In this document: positions 1 to 12,771 of the stretch, in pieces
How the letters are laid out: the number at the start of each line of letters is the position of its first letter
Position numbering within the stretch: position 1 is the first letter of the stretch
NCBI RefSeq assembly: GCF_010093535.1
Contig: NW_022985188.1
Coordinates: 883,917 to 947,916, forward strand
Direction of reading: 5' to 3'
From: Lindgomyces ingoldianus
Lineage: Eukaryota > Ascomycota > Dothideomycetes > Pleosporales > Lindgomycetaceae
DNA length: 64,000 nucleotides
The notes under the pieces: model-generated
The model's input: the letters and a program-made list of their open reading frames with translations, nothing else
Told to the model about the DNA's origin: nothing
Databases searched by the model: none
Position numbers and translations under genes: made by a program

Positions 1-47
1 ACAAGGACTGCAGAGCATCTGCCGAAGTTGAGTTCTATGATACATAC

Positions 48-288
48 CGCCAGGCTTGCAGGTCACCTCATGGGTCACAGCGTCCTGGAAGCGCTGTCGA
101 ATCTTGCCGGTCCTCTCCGGAACACTGGTACGAAATTTTTTCTGCAACACTCCACCGCTGGCGCATAGTACCTCGCTCTTATGACCTTGAATAGCTGGTA
201 CATCTTGGTGATCTCCTAGGATCTGCTTAGTGAAGGCCAAATACCTTTCGTCACCATCATGGTTGCCCATACGTGCTTTACCGAGGAC
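48..288 (-). other. possible partial exon at left edge
   Basis: A reading frame stays open on the minus strand across this stretch. It is preceded by a TAG that could be a 3' splice site and followed by a GTATGT donor-like sequence at 47-42. An internal ATG lies at about 270. The encoded 80 residues resemble no family I recognise. It may be one exon of a gene running off the left edge, or chance. Confidence 0.2.
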
Positions 289-1634
289 CTACTTCGCAGA
301 GTGCTTTTTCTCTTGATAGCGTTGACTCTCGTTCCTTCTCTAGCTACTGATGGTGCTCATCGTCCTCATGATCAAAGTCGAAACCTTACAACTCCAGGCC
401 TTGGCCCCGCTTATCTGATCTCCGTGACAGCAAATAATTTGCACATGAAGACCCCCCTACCATAGTGTAAGCTTGGATGGGGCATGATTATGAGAGAATT
501 AATGTATTATGTACTAAGGGTCTAAGAAGCTACATAATTTATATAGTGTGTTAAGACGCTAAGCCCAAGGTTGATTGAGCAACCCATCGTAGAGCCATAG
601 GGTTTACACATGGACATCTGCCACTTGGAAAAATCCGAAAAGAATTGTTGAAAGCTGTTCACTATGTACTTGCACCGTCAAAGGGTCTTTCACCTCAAAG
701 ATATGGTCCTTTCCCAACCCAGTAGTATCACGAGGAGATATGATCAACCAAATTCCACAACAAATGGATATGGCTAATCTCACAGTTCAGCTCGCTGTAG
801 TCATAAAATAAAAGGATATCTTCCCTGATTTGGAGGGCGTAGCAACTACCAACTCCAAGGAACAAAAGTAAGGAAACACTTCGCAGGCTCAGAGACTTTG
901 GAAAGACTAACTCCTACGCCCCTTGCTCTAGGTAACAAATCAAAACGAGATTAACAGAGGTCATAAGACCCTCCTGCTTACCGAGCGCCGAGCTGATCTG
1001 AGGTTACAGTAGTCGGGCCTGCCAAGGACTGAGCGATAGAGACCTTCAAATACTCTCGCTCGGGAATAGAGATGAAAAATGTACTCTGCCCCCGTAGTTA
1101 ATTGCCACACTGAATCCTCAAAGTTTGTCCTATAAGTGTTGAGGCTAAAAGCCTTATAATCTTTGGTCTCTTGATTGAAGGCATGCCCCTAGCCACTGAG
1201 AACTGGCATGCCAGCGACCAGCCTGAAAAGGCGAGTATGCAATTGAACGGGGTAACATGAGGTGCGTTAAGAGCTAGGCCTGGGACACTGATGAAATTCA
1301 TGAGTGGATCAAGTTGTGAAGAGGTAGAAAGCTGAAGGGGATAGGCTGTCAGTGTATGCCTGGTGCTTCGCGTGAATCTTGTGAGTGAACTAATGTTTGA
1401 ACAGGTGGGGAAGGGAAGGGCAGCATACTTCAGGGTCTCTAGAGCAGCCCTCAGTCGTTCACAATCCTTTAACAGAAGGTTATATAGTGGTAAGTCGCCA
1501 GCTGTACTGGCAGGTGAATATGTAATTTACGGCGCTGATTCTCCTTCCATATTTGACTCCACTCCAGAGGGGACTTCTTAAGTTGAATGCCTCCCTCACG
1601 ATGGACATCCCCCTTACAGTTTCGATGGCCTTCC
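289..1634. other. no supported gene
   Basis: Only short open frames occur here, without convincing coding character, splice pattern or family motifs on either strand. I see no RNA gene or repeat. Confidence 0.5.
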
Positions 1635-2132
1635 CTAATCCGGCAAACAATAATAAATACTCTTACAAGTCACTGCCCCATCACTCACATCTAACCCTAC
1701 CCCATATAACACTCTCTTGTTATCCTTATAACACTTAAACCTATGAAAATCATTCTCTGCAGTCCCTACTTGCGTAAAATCATTTTTGCTCTGGGCATCC
1801 TTTCCAATCCACGCTCGGAATTCGACCAAGCTACCCCGTGAAGTGAACTGACAGTAGGCTTCCACCCCCTCCCATACGAATGCCCCATAGTGACCATTAG
1901 AAGGATCAGTCATGTAGCACCTCTCTGTGGGGTAGTTATGGTGTTGCGAGTTTCGACCGGCGGCGTAGTAGGAGAGTTCGGAGTAGTAGGAGCTGCCGCG
2001 GGGGTTGGAGGAGTCGCAGTTCGTGAGGTAAACTGTTTCGGGGGGTGTGCGGGCGAATATCTGAGGGTTTGTGGCGAGGGTAGGAAGGAGGAATGTAGAG
2101 AGGGCGAAAATGCCTAGATAAAGGCGCATCAT
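1635..2132 (-). CDS. small secreted cysteine-containing protein (paralogue A)
   Basis: An intronless frame of 165 residues. It begins with a hydrophobic N-terminus typical of a signal peptide (MMRLYLGIFALSTFLLP, likely cleaved after the following LAT). The mature part carries PPETVYLTNC, a block with KDAQSKNDFT, then CYKDNKR, and it ends in CKSIYYCLPD. The next gene upstream on the same strand encodes a clear paralogue with the same landmarks in the same order (KDAQSKSDFT, CYKDNKR, CRSIYYCLPA), so the two arose by tandem duplication. This copy has about five cysteines in the mature part. I cannot assign a biochemical function or family. Small size, secretion and tandem duplication are common in secreted effector-like or surface proteins of ascomycetes, but that is an inference. 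Confidence 0.75.
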   Translation of the reverse strand: MMRLYLGIFALSTFLLPTLATNPQIFARTPPETVYLTNCDSSNPRGSSYYSELSYYAAGRNSQHHNYPTERCYMTDPSNGHYGAFVWEGVEAYCQFTSRGSLVEFRAWIGKDAQSKNDFTQVGTAENDFHRFKCYKDNKRVLYGVGLDVSDGAVTCKSIYYCLPD

Positions 2133-2712
2133 GACGAGATACTTCGTAGAGTGAAGGTGATTCAGTATCAGGAAGTATTGGACTGATTGGGTTTCACAGG
2201 ACGGGAAAAGGAATCTTACTTATAAATAAGTGGTTGTGGCAGGAATGTGAGTTATAATGTCAGCTTTCTATTTTGCCCCTTTCACTTTGCCTTACTTATA
2301 CACCTCTCTGCGCGACTTCTATTCTTAGCTGAGACGAAAGGACCGATAGGCTCGTTAAAACCTCGTTTCTTTGTATTTCTGCTTATTTATCATTATGCCG
2401 TTGTTACGGCCGAGAGTTTAAACCTTATTGATCTATGGCAAATGATGCGAATATTCCTAAGTTAGGTCAGCGCTGAGATGTAGGAATCCTGTATTAGACT
2501 CCAAGCGAACTGAACTTTTGACATAGTTTTGTTCTTTAGAGTGCTAACGAGAAGGCAGGAAGGAAAAGAGCAAGACTAATCAACTACTCTAAGATCTATC
2601 AGGCTGTTACAATGAGGTCTTAGTTCCGAAGTATACTCTCTAGCTTAAGTGATAGCTCACACTATGCCTTCTAAATGAAAGCACTGCCCACAGAAACCTT
2701 GATTCATCCCAC

Positions 2713-3195
2713 TTACGCAGGAAGGCAATAGTAAATACTCCGACAATCCCTGCCCCCATTCCCAGTGTAATACCAAATCGTCCTCTTGTTATCCTTGTAA
2801 CAATTGAACCCATGAAACCCGTTATTCGCCCAACCCACCAGCGTGAAGTCTGACTTGCTCTGCGCATCCTTGTCAATATGGTATGTCACCACCGTCCCAC
2901 TGCTAGCAAACGTCACTGAGTTCTGCGCACCCTCCCAGACTTGCGCGTGGTCCGGTCCCGCAATGCGGACGTAGTCGTCTGGGTAGTTTTCCTGGATGGT
3001 GCCTTGAGAGTTGTGCCCGGCTTTGTACCATTCGACTTCAGAGTAGTATTCGTTTATCCCGCCTGAGTGCGAAAAGTGGCAGTTGGCCAGGTAGATGGTT
3101 TCTGGAGCCCCGCGTTTGGCATTCTCCGGGGTGACAAAGCTGGTGGAGAGGGCAGTGAGGCTAGCGAGAGTAGCTAGGGCTGCCGTGAAGCGCAT
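2713..3195 (-). CDS. small secreted cysteine-containing protein (paralogue B)
   Basis: An intronless frame of 160 residues with a signal-peptide-like start (MRFTAALATLASLTALSTSF). It is followed by a dibasic KR that could be a Kex2-type processing site, immediately before GAPETIYLANC. The mature part has about four cysteines, including the pair in the C-terminal CRSIYYCLPA. It matches the downstream gene (1635-2132) over most of its length, most strongly at KDAQSKSDFTLVG and CYKDNKR. Of the conserved cysteines, the first (xLxNC), the CYKDNKR one and the two terminal ones are shared by both copies; copy A has extra cysteines. The spacing between the two genes is about 580 bp, enough for independent promoters. 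Function is unknown. Confidence 0.75.
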   Translation of the reverse strand: MRFTAALATLASLTALSTSFVTPENAKRGAPETIYLANCHFSHSGGINEYYSEVEWYKAGHNSQGTIQENYPDDYVRIAGPDHAQVWEGAQNSVTFASSGTVVTYHIDKDAQSKSDFTLVGWANNGFHGFNCYKDNKRTIWYYTGNGGRDCRSIYYCLPA

Positions 3196-4217
3196 TTTGA
3201 AGGTTGGGAGAAAGACGAAGATGGTTGGAACAACAGAACCTTTCTTGTAGTAGATTTATCAAGAGATAGTAATCTATAGTTTGGAGGTGGTTTTCCGAAC
3301 TTCTCGGGTCTGCCTCATTCTGTGTATATATACTCTGCCATTCTCCGTCTCCTTTTCGAATATGTAATTTTGAGACTCTAAAAATATTTGTATTAACAAG
3401 CTCCTCATGAGGCATCTCAAAAACGACAAAGTTTGTTTCTAGCATGCTGCTCAAGCACTATTGCCCAGCAGTGTGGCTGCTGAGCTTACGTTTCCCGAAG
3501 TAGTAAATATGCGGAGAACTGAAGCATGCAGGTACCATCAGCACAACCAGGCTCCTGGATCGATTGGCTTATCGAGTTCTGTTTGCCTTACGGTTCGTAA
3601 ATTAATTTTTGTGCGCCCTGTAAACTTTGCGCTCTTCAGCTGAATAAGTGAGGTGAGTATCAGGGCGGAGCACTGCACGCATTTCGACTCAGGAGTGTGG
3701 TCTATCGAACTTGTTCTTGCATACCAGGGAGTGTCAGAATTCTCGAGGTTCCCCAGGCAAAGACTTCTAGCCATGTTCTCCTCAGTTCCGACATGCCTCA
3801 TTCGATGTGATGAGAGACTAGTCAATAGTGAGAGTGGTAGAAAGCCGGTGGATAGTCGGATGTAGTTCGCAAAGAACCCTGGTTTGTTTGCAGTGTACTA
3901 CTAAGGTTTATTTTATAGTCGTAGCAGATTGTGCAAAAAGCTTGCGTTGAGTAAGCCTGAGTTCAGACGAGCTTGATATAAGCTCGTCGCGTTTATTATA
4001 GTCGCTACTCGGGAAGCCTTCCGCGCCGGACGGTGTTGGACTGCTGGTGACTAATCACAGCGCTTGTTCATCTCATGTCATCCTGTGCGCCACACCATCA
4101 ACGCGAAGCCCCGCACGTGTCTTGCCTTGAGCTCCCAGAGCAACTTACATTCAAGCTCTTGCAAAGCGTCGCATCAACGCCACAAACCACCACGTCCATT
4201 CTCTCACAGCCGGGAAA
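3196..4217. other. intergenic, no supported gene
   Basis: This contains the divergent upstream regions of the secreted protein gene (minus) and the F-box gene (plus). Short open frames at 3461-3865 overlap each other on both strands and show no recognisable motifs. Confidence 0.5.
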
Positions 4218-6223
4218 ATGGCAACATCAACAGCGGCTACTCTGCCGAAGGGTTCCCCATTGCTACCGCCAGCGCCAGCCCCGCCAACCCCGCCAGTGCC
4301 ACAATCACGATTTCTCGCCCTGCCCACGGAGATCGTGATAGATATAGTCGCTCACCTCTCCGACGACCGCAACGCACTGTGCAACCTCGCTCGAACTTGC
4401 CGCTTCCTTCAACCACTTAGCGAGGAGCACATGTACAAGTCCGTCGAGCTGTTCTCGACCAATGTCATTCCCTCGCTGCTCCTCGCCTTCGCCCATCGAC
4501 CTGCCCGCGTCGAAGCTGTGCAGTCGCTCAAAATTCTCTACAGATACAAGCATGACTTAGGAATCACCCTGTCTGATCGGAAGGCCTTGAATGCATATGT
4601 CATCAAGATGAAGGGCTTGAAGGATTGGCATGTCGAGAGCCCATATGACAACTTCAAATGGGGAGATGTAGGACACGAGTGGGTCGATCATGACATGGAG
4701 CACTTTCGGAAAGCCCTAGAAAACTCCTGCCTCCATTCAGGGCAACCATTGTGTGCTGATGTTGGCTTAGCAAGGCTAGAGAAGTGTAAGTCGGCCAGCA
4801 CCTGGCTCTAAAGTCGCCAATGCTGATCATATCCCTAGTCGTCCTCCACTCACACGGCCCCCATTCCGACTTTTGGAATCTGGGTGGCTTTCATTGTCTA
4901 TTCCGGCATCCTTCACTTCGCTATCTTCATGTTTCCTGCGTCAACCTTGACTGTGGTCTCTCAGAGCTCGAAAATTACCAAGGCACGACACCGCTCACAA
5001 CCCTCATATTCGATGAATGCGACATCTGGTTCGATTCCCTTATGGGTATCATGCGTACCCCTAAATCTCTCAAATCTCTCACGCTCGGCGAAAATGTCCA
5101 CAACAAGCGTGACAGGCTCCCTTCGCCGAAGCTGTCAGCACAGCCCGAGGTGACATTAGAAGCATTGGCGCCAGTCGCACACTCCCTGGAAACGCTGGTG
5201 CACTTCCATCCCTCATGGTCGACGAATTTCGACCCAGAAAATTCTAGAATGATCAAGCTTCACGGAGACGGTATGCGGAAGTTTCACGCCCTAAAGTATC
5301 TAGAATGCGATCCCTGTTCCTTCTTCTTCCGAGGCGTCTTACTCAATCCAACATTAGCTCCCCCAAATCTGGATACCTTCCGAATGCGACGCCCGCGGAC
5401 AGGAGTTGAAGGCAACTTCTTCGACCAACTCCCTGATATTAATCCCTACCTTCGCCTTCCATCTCTCAAGACATTTGAGCTCGTGCAACCGTCGGATGAC
5501 ATGATTTCACCCTGGGCCATCTCAAATTACGTATGCGAGTGCGAGCGGGTCCGAGAGCGCCATGCTCATGGGTTCAAGCTCCATCAACATGGAATCCAGA
5601 TGAAGATGTACATCGAGATCATCCTCAAGAAAGGCCTGATCCCTCCGTATCTTCATGGGGAGGCAGTGCCTCGACCTCTATGCCTTTACGACTCTGAGAA
5701 GGTTGGCTTTTGTCGCGTGGTGGATGATAGAGGAGAGGATGAGTGGGAATTAGATCAATACGGTCCTATGAACATGATCCATTGCAACCAGGCCGAATCT
5801 TCCCTCGAATCTGTTACGGAAAGAGATCACGGTCCCGAGTCCTTCGAATTTCAGGGAGAGAATTATCGACGACCCACTCCCGACCCGACCACAGAGGGAA
5901 CTGACAAGAAAGTCCCTGTCGAGAGCAAGGACAAGCCCTCACAGCCCATCATAACCGACGAGCTCGGCCGACGTGACATCCTACAGATGAAGCGCGACAT
6001 CCGCCGCACCCTCCTCAACTTCATGCTCCCCGAACAAACCCTCGATCTCGATGATTCCGAAATGGACTCTATATATGCTTCCGATTCCGACGACGGCTTA
6101 GATCTTGACGACGAGTTTCCTGACGATCTCGACGGCTTAGATGAAGATTATTTAAATCACTTAGAGGCTGACGAGGAGTTTCTAGATATGGATTTCGCGG
6201 ATACGCATGACTACTTTTGGTGA
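4218..6223 (+). CDS. F-box domain protein
   Basis: Two exons, 4218-4785 and 4839-6223, joined across a 53-bp intron (GTAAGT donor, TGCTGAT branch-like site, CCTAG acceptor). The join keeps frame and gives 650 residues. After a proline-rich start, residues about 33-80 form an F-box (SRFLALPTEIVIDIVAHL, then NLARTCRFLQPLSEEHMYKS). The middle has leucine-rich spacing resembling the degenerate LRRs common in fungal F-box proteins. The last 80 residues are strongly acidic (many Asp/Glu around 6040-6200). F-box proteins bind Skp1 and recruit substrates to SCF ubiquitin ligases; the substrate cannot be inferred. The chosen ATG is the first in frame before the F-box. Confidence 0.8.
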
Positions 6224-6985
6224 CTACATGGCCGATTGCAGTGGCGTTCTTTGAACAGGATTGGGTGTTGTGTGTGGGAGATCTGCGGGGTGGTGATGTT
6301 CTGCTTGGGGGTGGAAGTTTTGAGAGAGTCTCTGAGAGGAGGTGGGGGCTGAGGACGCTAAAGCCCTGTGACCTGCGATTATGATGGGAAAGCTGCCGAG
6401 AGGGAGGAATTGCAAAGGAATTCGGTGATTTCCTAACTTTCCATGCGTTCTTTCGGTCTCGGACAGATTGCGTAGGCTCCACCCCTAGCACTCACTGACT
6501 GTAAGTCACGGGAACTTTTAACTTCATCCTGGTATTCATGATTTTACGAAATTGCGACGGTGTGGATCTCCTTAATTGATTGAGGCGCGAATAAAAAATT
6601 TCCATCATTCTCAGACAAATTGATTTTTCCAAAATGTATCTGCGAGGAACGAGAAATGGGTTCCAGTGCGCTAAGGAAGAGAAGGGACTGAATGATATGT
6701 CTGGCTCTTCGAGTCAAGATGGGGAATATGGTTCGATGCCTGTAAAAGCCAAAAGAAATTATACTCAGATTCAATCAAGTATCCAGAGACGCCGAAAGGA
6801 TAGACAATCAGAAGGCCAAAGGGAAAATATCGGGTAGAAAAGGGGGAGGAATGCATGAGAAGAATGCACAACCGTATTCCTAGCTAAAGACTCTAGTTAA
6901 TGATACCGGCCATATGCAAATCGTTGCCTCACCCAAGGTTGATGGTAGGACGAGTAGTCTAAAAGTACAACAGTCAGCATCCAAA
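6224..6985. other. intergenic between convergent genes
   Basis: This is the 3' space between the F-box gene (plus) and the SWIM/RING gene (minus). Nothing else is recognisable. Confidence 0.5.
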
Positions 6986-8026
6986 TTACTCCGAAATTAC
7001 TCCGAAAGTGGATATGACCTCACCTCTCTGCCCAGATAACCCCAGCTGTGAAGCAACATTGACATACCCCTCTGCATTCCTCTCTGCACTCTGCAAATCC
7101 GCCTCCTTCCCCACAAAACCACCCTCACTCCAAATAGCTCGACAATACGGGCAAGTCGCTTTACCTTGCTTAGCCCGCGTCCAGTTTTCCATGCAGTCCC
7201 TGTGGACGTTGTTGCCGCAGGCCACTTTACAGTAGACGATGGCGTCTTTGTCTAGTTCGAATTCTGAGTAGCAGATTGGACAGTCGCCTTCGACTGGTTT
7301 GCGGTTACCACCACAGTGGTCGGCTTCGGTGTCCGCTTTGGGTATGGGTGCGGCATTTGCGAAGATATCTCGGAGTTCGGAGGATGTGAGAGCTAGTTGG
7401 AAGCTGATATTTTCGGGGGCTTTGAGGACGCGGAGCATGACCTAGGGTAGTCAGTAAGGTTGGTACTTCCGTACGGCGGTGATTCTAGGCAGGGTGTGAA
7501 AGTAAATAGATTAGGCGTACGTAAATGATATGCTTGCACTGGTGGCCCTTGCGCGCGTGTGGACAGTCGCATGTTGGAATGAGTCCAATATGTACCGAAT
7601 ATATATTTCCTGTCGTACCAGCGATCAAGACCTTTTCTTCGGGCACGTCATCAGTTCCACATCGCTCGCGGTGCTGGATCGTAAGTCGCTGCGTAAGAGC
7701 GCGAGCTTTGATTTCTAAGTAGGACTGCGGCGGACGTGCCCTGTATCTGTTCACACTATGAGCTCTTATTCAAATGGAAATAAGAGGACTTACCGCCTCT
7801 GCCTCTTCTCTGTGAATTCGAATTTAAGTTCGCCGTCAGTAGTAGCTGCCTTTTTTCCTTTTCTCCTTGATGCGTTCTTTGGCAAAGGCTCGCTGTTCGT
7901 GTATCGGGTGCTCAAGTCAGGGGTCTCGATGGTCTTTGGTTTCTTGATTGGAGTTTCTTCACCACAGCAGGATCCCTCACCATCGGATTCATCATAGTTG
8001 ATATGTTTGCGCTTCCGTCCTGGCAT
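6986..8026 (-). CDS. SWIM and RING zinc-finger protein
   Basis: Three exons on the minus strand: 8026-7794, 7746-7521 and 7441-6986, giving about 304 residues. Intron 1 (7793-7747, GTAAGT) and intron 2 (7520-7442, GTACGC...CCTAG) both preserve frame. An alternative acceptor at 7756 for intron 1 would add three codons. The N-terminus is basic and lysine-rich (MPGRKRKHINYDESDGE). A SWIM finger reads CDCPHARKGHQCKH (C-x-C-x8-C-x-H). It continues across intron 2 and is followed by a RING finger with CPIC, CGNNVHRDC and CPYC. This SWIM-plus-RING order resembles the ZSWIM2/MEX type, so an E3 ubiquitin ligase role is likely. Two in-frame ATGs upstream (8107 and 8083) could extend the start; MPGRKRK was preferred for its basic, conserved-looking character. 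Confidence 0.75.
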
Positions 8027-8107
8027 CTTAGTCTGATCTTCGGACCTGGGACTTGCTACAGGAATCCCTGCTACCTCTCCCATAGACAAGACCTTAAAAG
8101 GGAACAT

Positions 8108-10029
8108 CTTGGGAGCGTGATGAATTGAGAAACTCCGTTGGACTCAATGAGAGAGGGTGGTTGCAAGGTCTACGTAATGAAGTTGACGGAAGCACCAGGC
8201 CTTTATGGATTATTGATGGAGTTGTATCATCTGCTGACCGACTGCTAGTGGCTTGGCATGCCGCGTTCACGCTGCGAAATCATGTGACAAAGAATATTGT
8301 TTGCAGAGAGATCGGGAATTGAATTGATGGAAAGTGCTACCATTAAGTGTATGTATAGTACTAGAGGGCCGAAAATGAGGGAGTCGGTGAGAAAATTGCT
8401 GGCATGGCATACAAGGTACAGGTTATATGCACAAAGTCATTCGAGATTGCTATCACATCTGTTGAAGTAGATTCGCAGTCGCACTAATCTCGAGAAACTA
8501 TGGTATGAAGGCAGGTCGGGTTCCCCAATATTCTACTTTCGACAAGGTCTCAGTTGAAGGGACTTACTCAGATTAGCCTTCGCTGCAGAGCACTTGATCG
8601 GTCGATGAGAACTCGCAATTTCGATACCAGTAGCGAAGCCTGGGATAAGCCTTTGCAATATGGCTGGGAATGCTTTCTTAATTCTGCAAGCTTTGACTGT
8701 ATAGTATAAACCTAAGCCAAAGAGAGTCCGCTTAAATTGGTGCCTTACGGACACGACCTTTTGCTCAAAATTTAAGAGCTCGTCCTCATGATCCCCATGC
8801 CCTAGGCGTTGGCATAGCCCTAATTAAATGGAGCTAGCTAAGTGATATTCACGCCCACTCTACAGAGTGACTCTGAAAGACTATTCAGCAGGGGAAATTT
8901 ATGTGGGTTCGAGGAAGGTTCGTGGCTTAGAAATCAGATGTGCGGGAATGGCGACGGGAACCTTTATATGAACCTGACGCAAAAGTTGTAAAGCAGGCTA
9001 CACTGAAATTGAGACGGACGGAAGATATTGATACATGAGGAAAGTGCACCTAGGCAGAAACGGGCGACCTTCGAGTGGTGGCTGTTTGCTCTAACTGAGA
9101 GGGGAATAGTGTAGTATCCTTGGCGCTGGAGCTTAATGCAGCCTTCACAACCTTCCCTTTCATCCTCAACTCTCCCGCGATCCATCACCTTTTTCGTCAA
9201 GACCCAGTGGAATGAGAGGCTGGGCACTCACACCACTCTAGGGTGGAAAAGCTTTTGTTCGCGACACGAAATGCGCTTCCAAGACTGCAATATTCCCGTC
9301 CCATTCATCTTTATCCAACATCGAATCTTATTACTCTCTAGTGAACGTGTGCCTATCTTTAGGAAGGAGAAAAGCTTAGAAGCTTTGAAACTTTTGAGAT
9401 AAGCAACTCTGTACGCATGTCGACAATTGAAGACGAGTATAATAGCTTTCTCAGCCAGATTCCAGCTCTATTACTTTCATACCGAGCTGCCCAGGTCCCT
9501 GAAAAAACGGCATGTGGATAGGTGTCTCGCTATGACACGCGAGATTTCATATATAATTGACTACTACGATTAAAGAATTACTTCTCTATACGGAAGCCAA
9601 GATGGAGCGCTCCCACTATATTTTCCACATTGATCACTCCCCTTTCCATCTTCAAACGAGTGTGGAGTTCATGGCCCTGGAAATTAATTAGTCCAAGGCG
9701 GACTTAATAAAGCCGAGCTGCTCATAGGATCTGCAATACTACCGGCACTAACGTACCCCGCAGCCACTCCCGGTCAATCCCAGCGCTGTTGCATCACCGC
9801 ACTGATTATGCTCAGGGGCACGAACGCACGACTTCCGCGTTTGGATAAATACTGGCCGCGCCGCGATGACTACCGACAGTAGTTACACATTCGATTACTA
9901 CCTGCCAAGTGCGGTTGGATTAGCTTTCATAAGAATGCGGGGCCCCCCGACATGTCCCTGTTGGGCTCGAAGCCTTTCTTTCGCTCAATTTTTCGTTCCT
10001 GGGTGACGCTCGCTGAAAAGTGTTTGAAG
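8108..10029. other. intergenic, no supported gene
   Basis: About 1.9 kb with only small scattered frames that carry no recognisable motifs. It contains the upstream region of the GH92 gene. Confidence 0.5.
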
Positions 10030-12771
10030 ATGTCTGTTCCGTGGAAGAAAGTTCTGTCGGTCGCCTATTCATCAATTGCGCTTCCAATTGCCTTCGCGCA
10101 AAGTAAATCTGGGTTCGACTATGTTGATCCGCTCATTGGGACTACCAATGGAGGTAACTACTGTGCGTTTCGAACTGGACCTTTCGAGGGTAACAATTTC
10201 TAGGCCATGTTTTCCCGGGCGCAACGTTGCCGTTCGGTAAAAAAACTCTGAAACCCTTCTAAATTTCATGCGATTGATGCCTCTCATAGGTATGGCAAAG
10301 GCCGGTGCAGATGTCAATGGCGAGAATCAAGGTGGGTTTGCTTCGGATGGGAGCAGTATAATTGGCTTCTCGCATATGCACGACTCCGGGACAGGTGGAG
10401 TGAGTCCTTTTATTTAGTCCCGGTCGTATACATGGCGAGAGAGCTTCGAAGCTGACCATTTCAGTCGCCTTCTTTAGGAAACTTTCCGATCTTTCCTCAA
10501 GCCGGCTGTCCGAATGGCGACCTCAACAATTGCAACTACACATCTTGGGAACGCCAAACCCCGCGCATCAACGGGACCGTCAAAGCTCACCCAGGGTACT
10601 TTGCAATAACCCTAGAATCTCAAATCCAAGCCGAAATGACCGTAACGAATCATACTGCGCTCTATAGATTTACATTTCCGGATAAACCAATCACACCAAA
10701 CACTACGTTAAGCCCTTTAATACTGGTAGAACTTTCTGATCTGCCACAGTCCAGAACTAATGGAAACATCTCTGCTCACGCATCGGGTCGCATCACAGGC
10801 AGCGGTACATTCTCTCCTAGTTTTGGTATTGGAAGCTACCAGTCCTATTTCTGCCTGGACTTTGACGGCGCAAACCTCAAGGATGCTGGTGTTTTTGCGA
10901 ACTCACGCGCAGGAAGAGAGAAGTCTCTCAGCGTTCGAGCAGACGTTGTGGACAATTCTCTCAACCTACGACCCGCTGGTGGCTGGGCCCAGTTCGAAGA
11001 ACCCAACAACAACGGACAGATTCTTGCACGCGTCGGTATGAGCTTCATGAACGAAGCTCAGGCGTGCGCAAATGCTGAAAAGGAGATTCCCGATTTCGAT
11101 TTCGATGGTACGCTCGAAGCCGCCGAGTCCGCATGGAGGCAGAAGTTAGATGTCATTCAGATCGAAGATGGTGGTGTCAGTCAAGTCCTACTGAAAGCGT
11201 TCTGGAGCGGCGTCTATCGCAGTATGATCAGTCCCCAGGACTATACTGGAGAAAACCCAAAATGGCAGAGCAGCGAGCCATATTACGACTCCTTCTACTG
11301 TATTTGGGATTCCTTTAGGAGTATTCATCCGCTTATAACACTCTTAGACCCTCACTCTCAGACGCTGATGGTGAGAACACTTTTGGATGTTTACAAGCAT
11401 GAAGGGAAATTACCAGATTGCCGGATGAGCTTCTGTAAAGGTATGCTGGTATCCCTGTGAATAGATTTGTTGCAAATTGACGCTATCCCTCTAGGTTTCA
11501 CTCAGGGTGGCTCAAATGCCGATATCGTCATTGCAGATGCATACTTTAAAAATATCACAGCTGGAATCGACTGGAAGCTAGCGTATGAAGCTTTGATATC
11601 AGACGCCGAGCTGGAGCCGCTGAATTGGGATGTTGAAGGTACCACTGACAAAAGATCCATTTCCCGCTAAATTTTTGCTAATTGTCTACATCTAGGACGC
11701 GGAGGCCTAGAGTCTTGGAAAAATCTTGGCTACATCCCCACTGAAGACTATGACGTTCTCGGCTTCGGTACTCAAACCCGCTCCATCTCCCGCACAGTCG
11801 AATATGCGTACAACGACTTCGTCATCGCCCTTCTCGCCAAAGAATTCGGCCACATAAGTGACTACCATAAGTATCTTGGCCGCTCCGGATACTGGAAGAA
11901 CATGTACAAGGCCGATCAAACAAGTGCCATCAACGGCACAGACACTGGCTTCGTTGGATTTCTACAGCCTAAATACTCGAACGGGACATGGGGATACCAA
12001 GATCCGATCTTCTGCTCTCCTTTACTAGAGTTCACGAGCTGTTATCTCAATCCTGACGGACATGAGACTTATGAAGGGAGCAGCTGGTTATACACATTCT
12101 TCGTTCCCGGCGATATGACCACCCTGATCAAAACACTCGGCGGCCCAGATCAATTCGTCAAACGGTTGAATTACTTCCATGAATCAGGTCTTCTGTACAT
12201 TGGTGACGAACAAGGTTTCCTAAAAGTCTTCTTATACCATTATGCGGGACGTCCAGCGCTCTCAGCTACCCGATCGCATTTTTATATCCCTTCACAGTTC
12301 AACGACACCATCAATGGGATTCCTGGGAATGATGATAGCGGTGCTATGGGTTCTTTTGAAGCCTTAACTATGATGGGTATCTTCCCAAACGCGGGCCAAG
12401 ATGTGTATTTCATAACACCTCCGTTCTTCGCATCAGTATCTATCCGCAATGGACAAACGGGCAAAACTGCGACGATTCGCAACAAAAACTTTGACCCTAG
12501 TGGAAAGAACGTGTTCATCCAGTCAGCAACATTGAATGGAAAGCCATATACGAGAAACTGGTTACAGCATAGTTTTTTCTTGGAAGGTGGCACTCTGGAA
12601 CTCACACTTGGTACGACGGAGAGCGCGTGGGGAACCAGACCACAGGATTTACCACCTAGTCTTGGACCATTTGGGAATGGGACGATGAATGGGACAGTAG
12701 GGATCAATGGGACGATGCATAGAAGATGGGAGATGCCGAAGTTGGATATGCACGTGAGCTGGGTAGGCTAA
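10030..12771 (+). CDS. GH92 alpha-mannosidase, secreted
   Basis: Six exons: 10030-10153, 10204-10236, 10290-10399, 10465-11440, 11495-11638 and 11696-12771. All five introns have GT-AG ends, and frame is kept throughout, giving about 820 residues. Family landmarks appear in order: GFDYVDPLIGT, GGHVFPGATLPFG, SHMHDSGTGGSPSLGNFP, FYCIWDSFRS, FTQGGSNADIV, and the C-terminal GIPGNDDSGAMGSF...GIFPNAGQ, which holds the conserved acidic catalytic region of GH92. GH92 enzymes are calcium-dependent exo-acting alpha-mannosidases, many of them alpha-1,2 specific, that trim mannans and N-glycans. The start at 10030 begins a good signal peptide (MSVPWKKVLSVAYSSIALP, cleavage near AFA/Q). An in-frame ATG at 9952 would add 26 residues and bury the signal. 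Confidence 0.9.

Noticed and set aside
6069..6491. A 140-codon minus-strand frame
   Set aside because: Overlaps the acidic end of the F-box gene and has no recognisable features.
12282..12707. A 141-codon minus-strand frame
   Set aside because: Antisense to the last GH92 exon, which carries family motifs.
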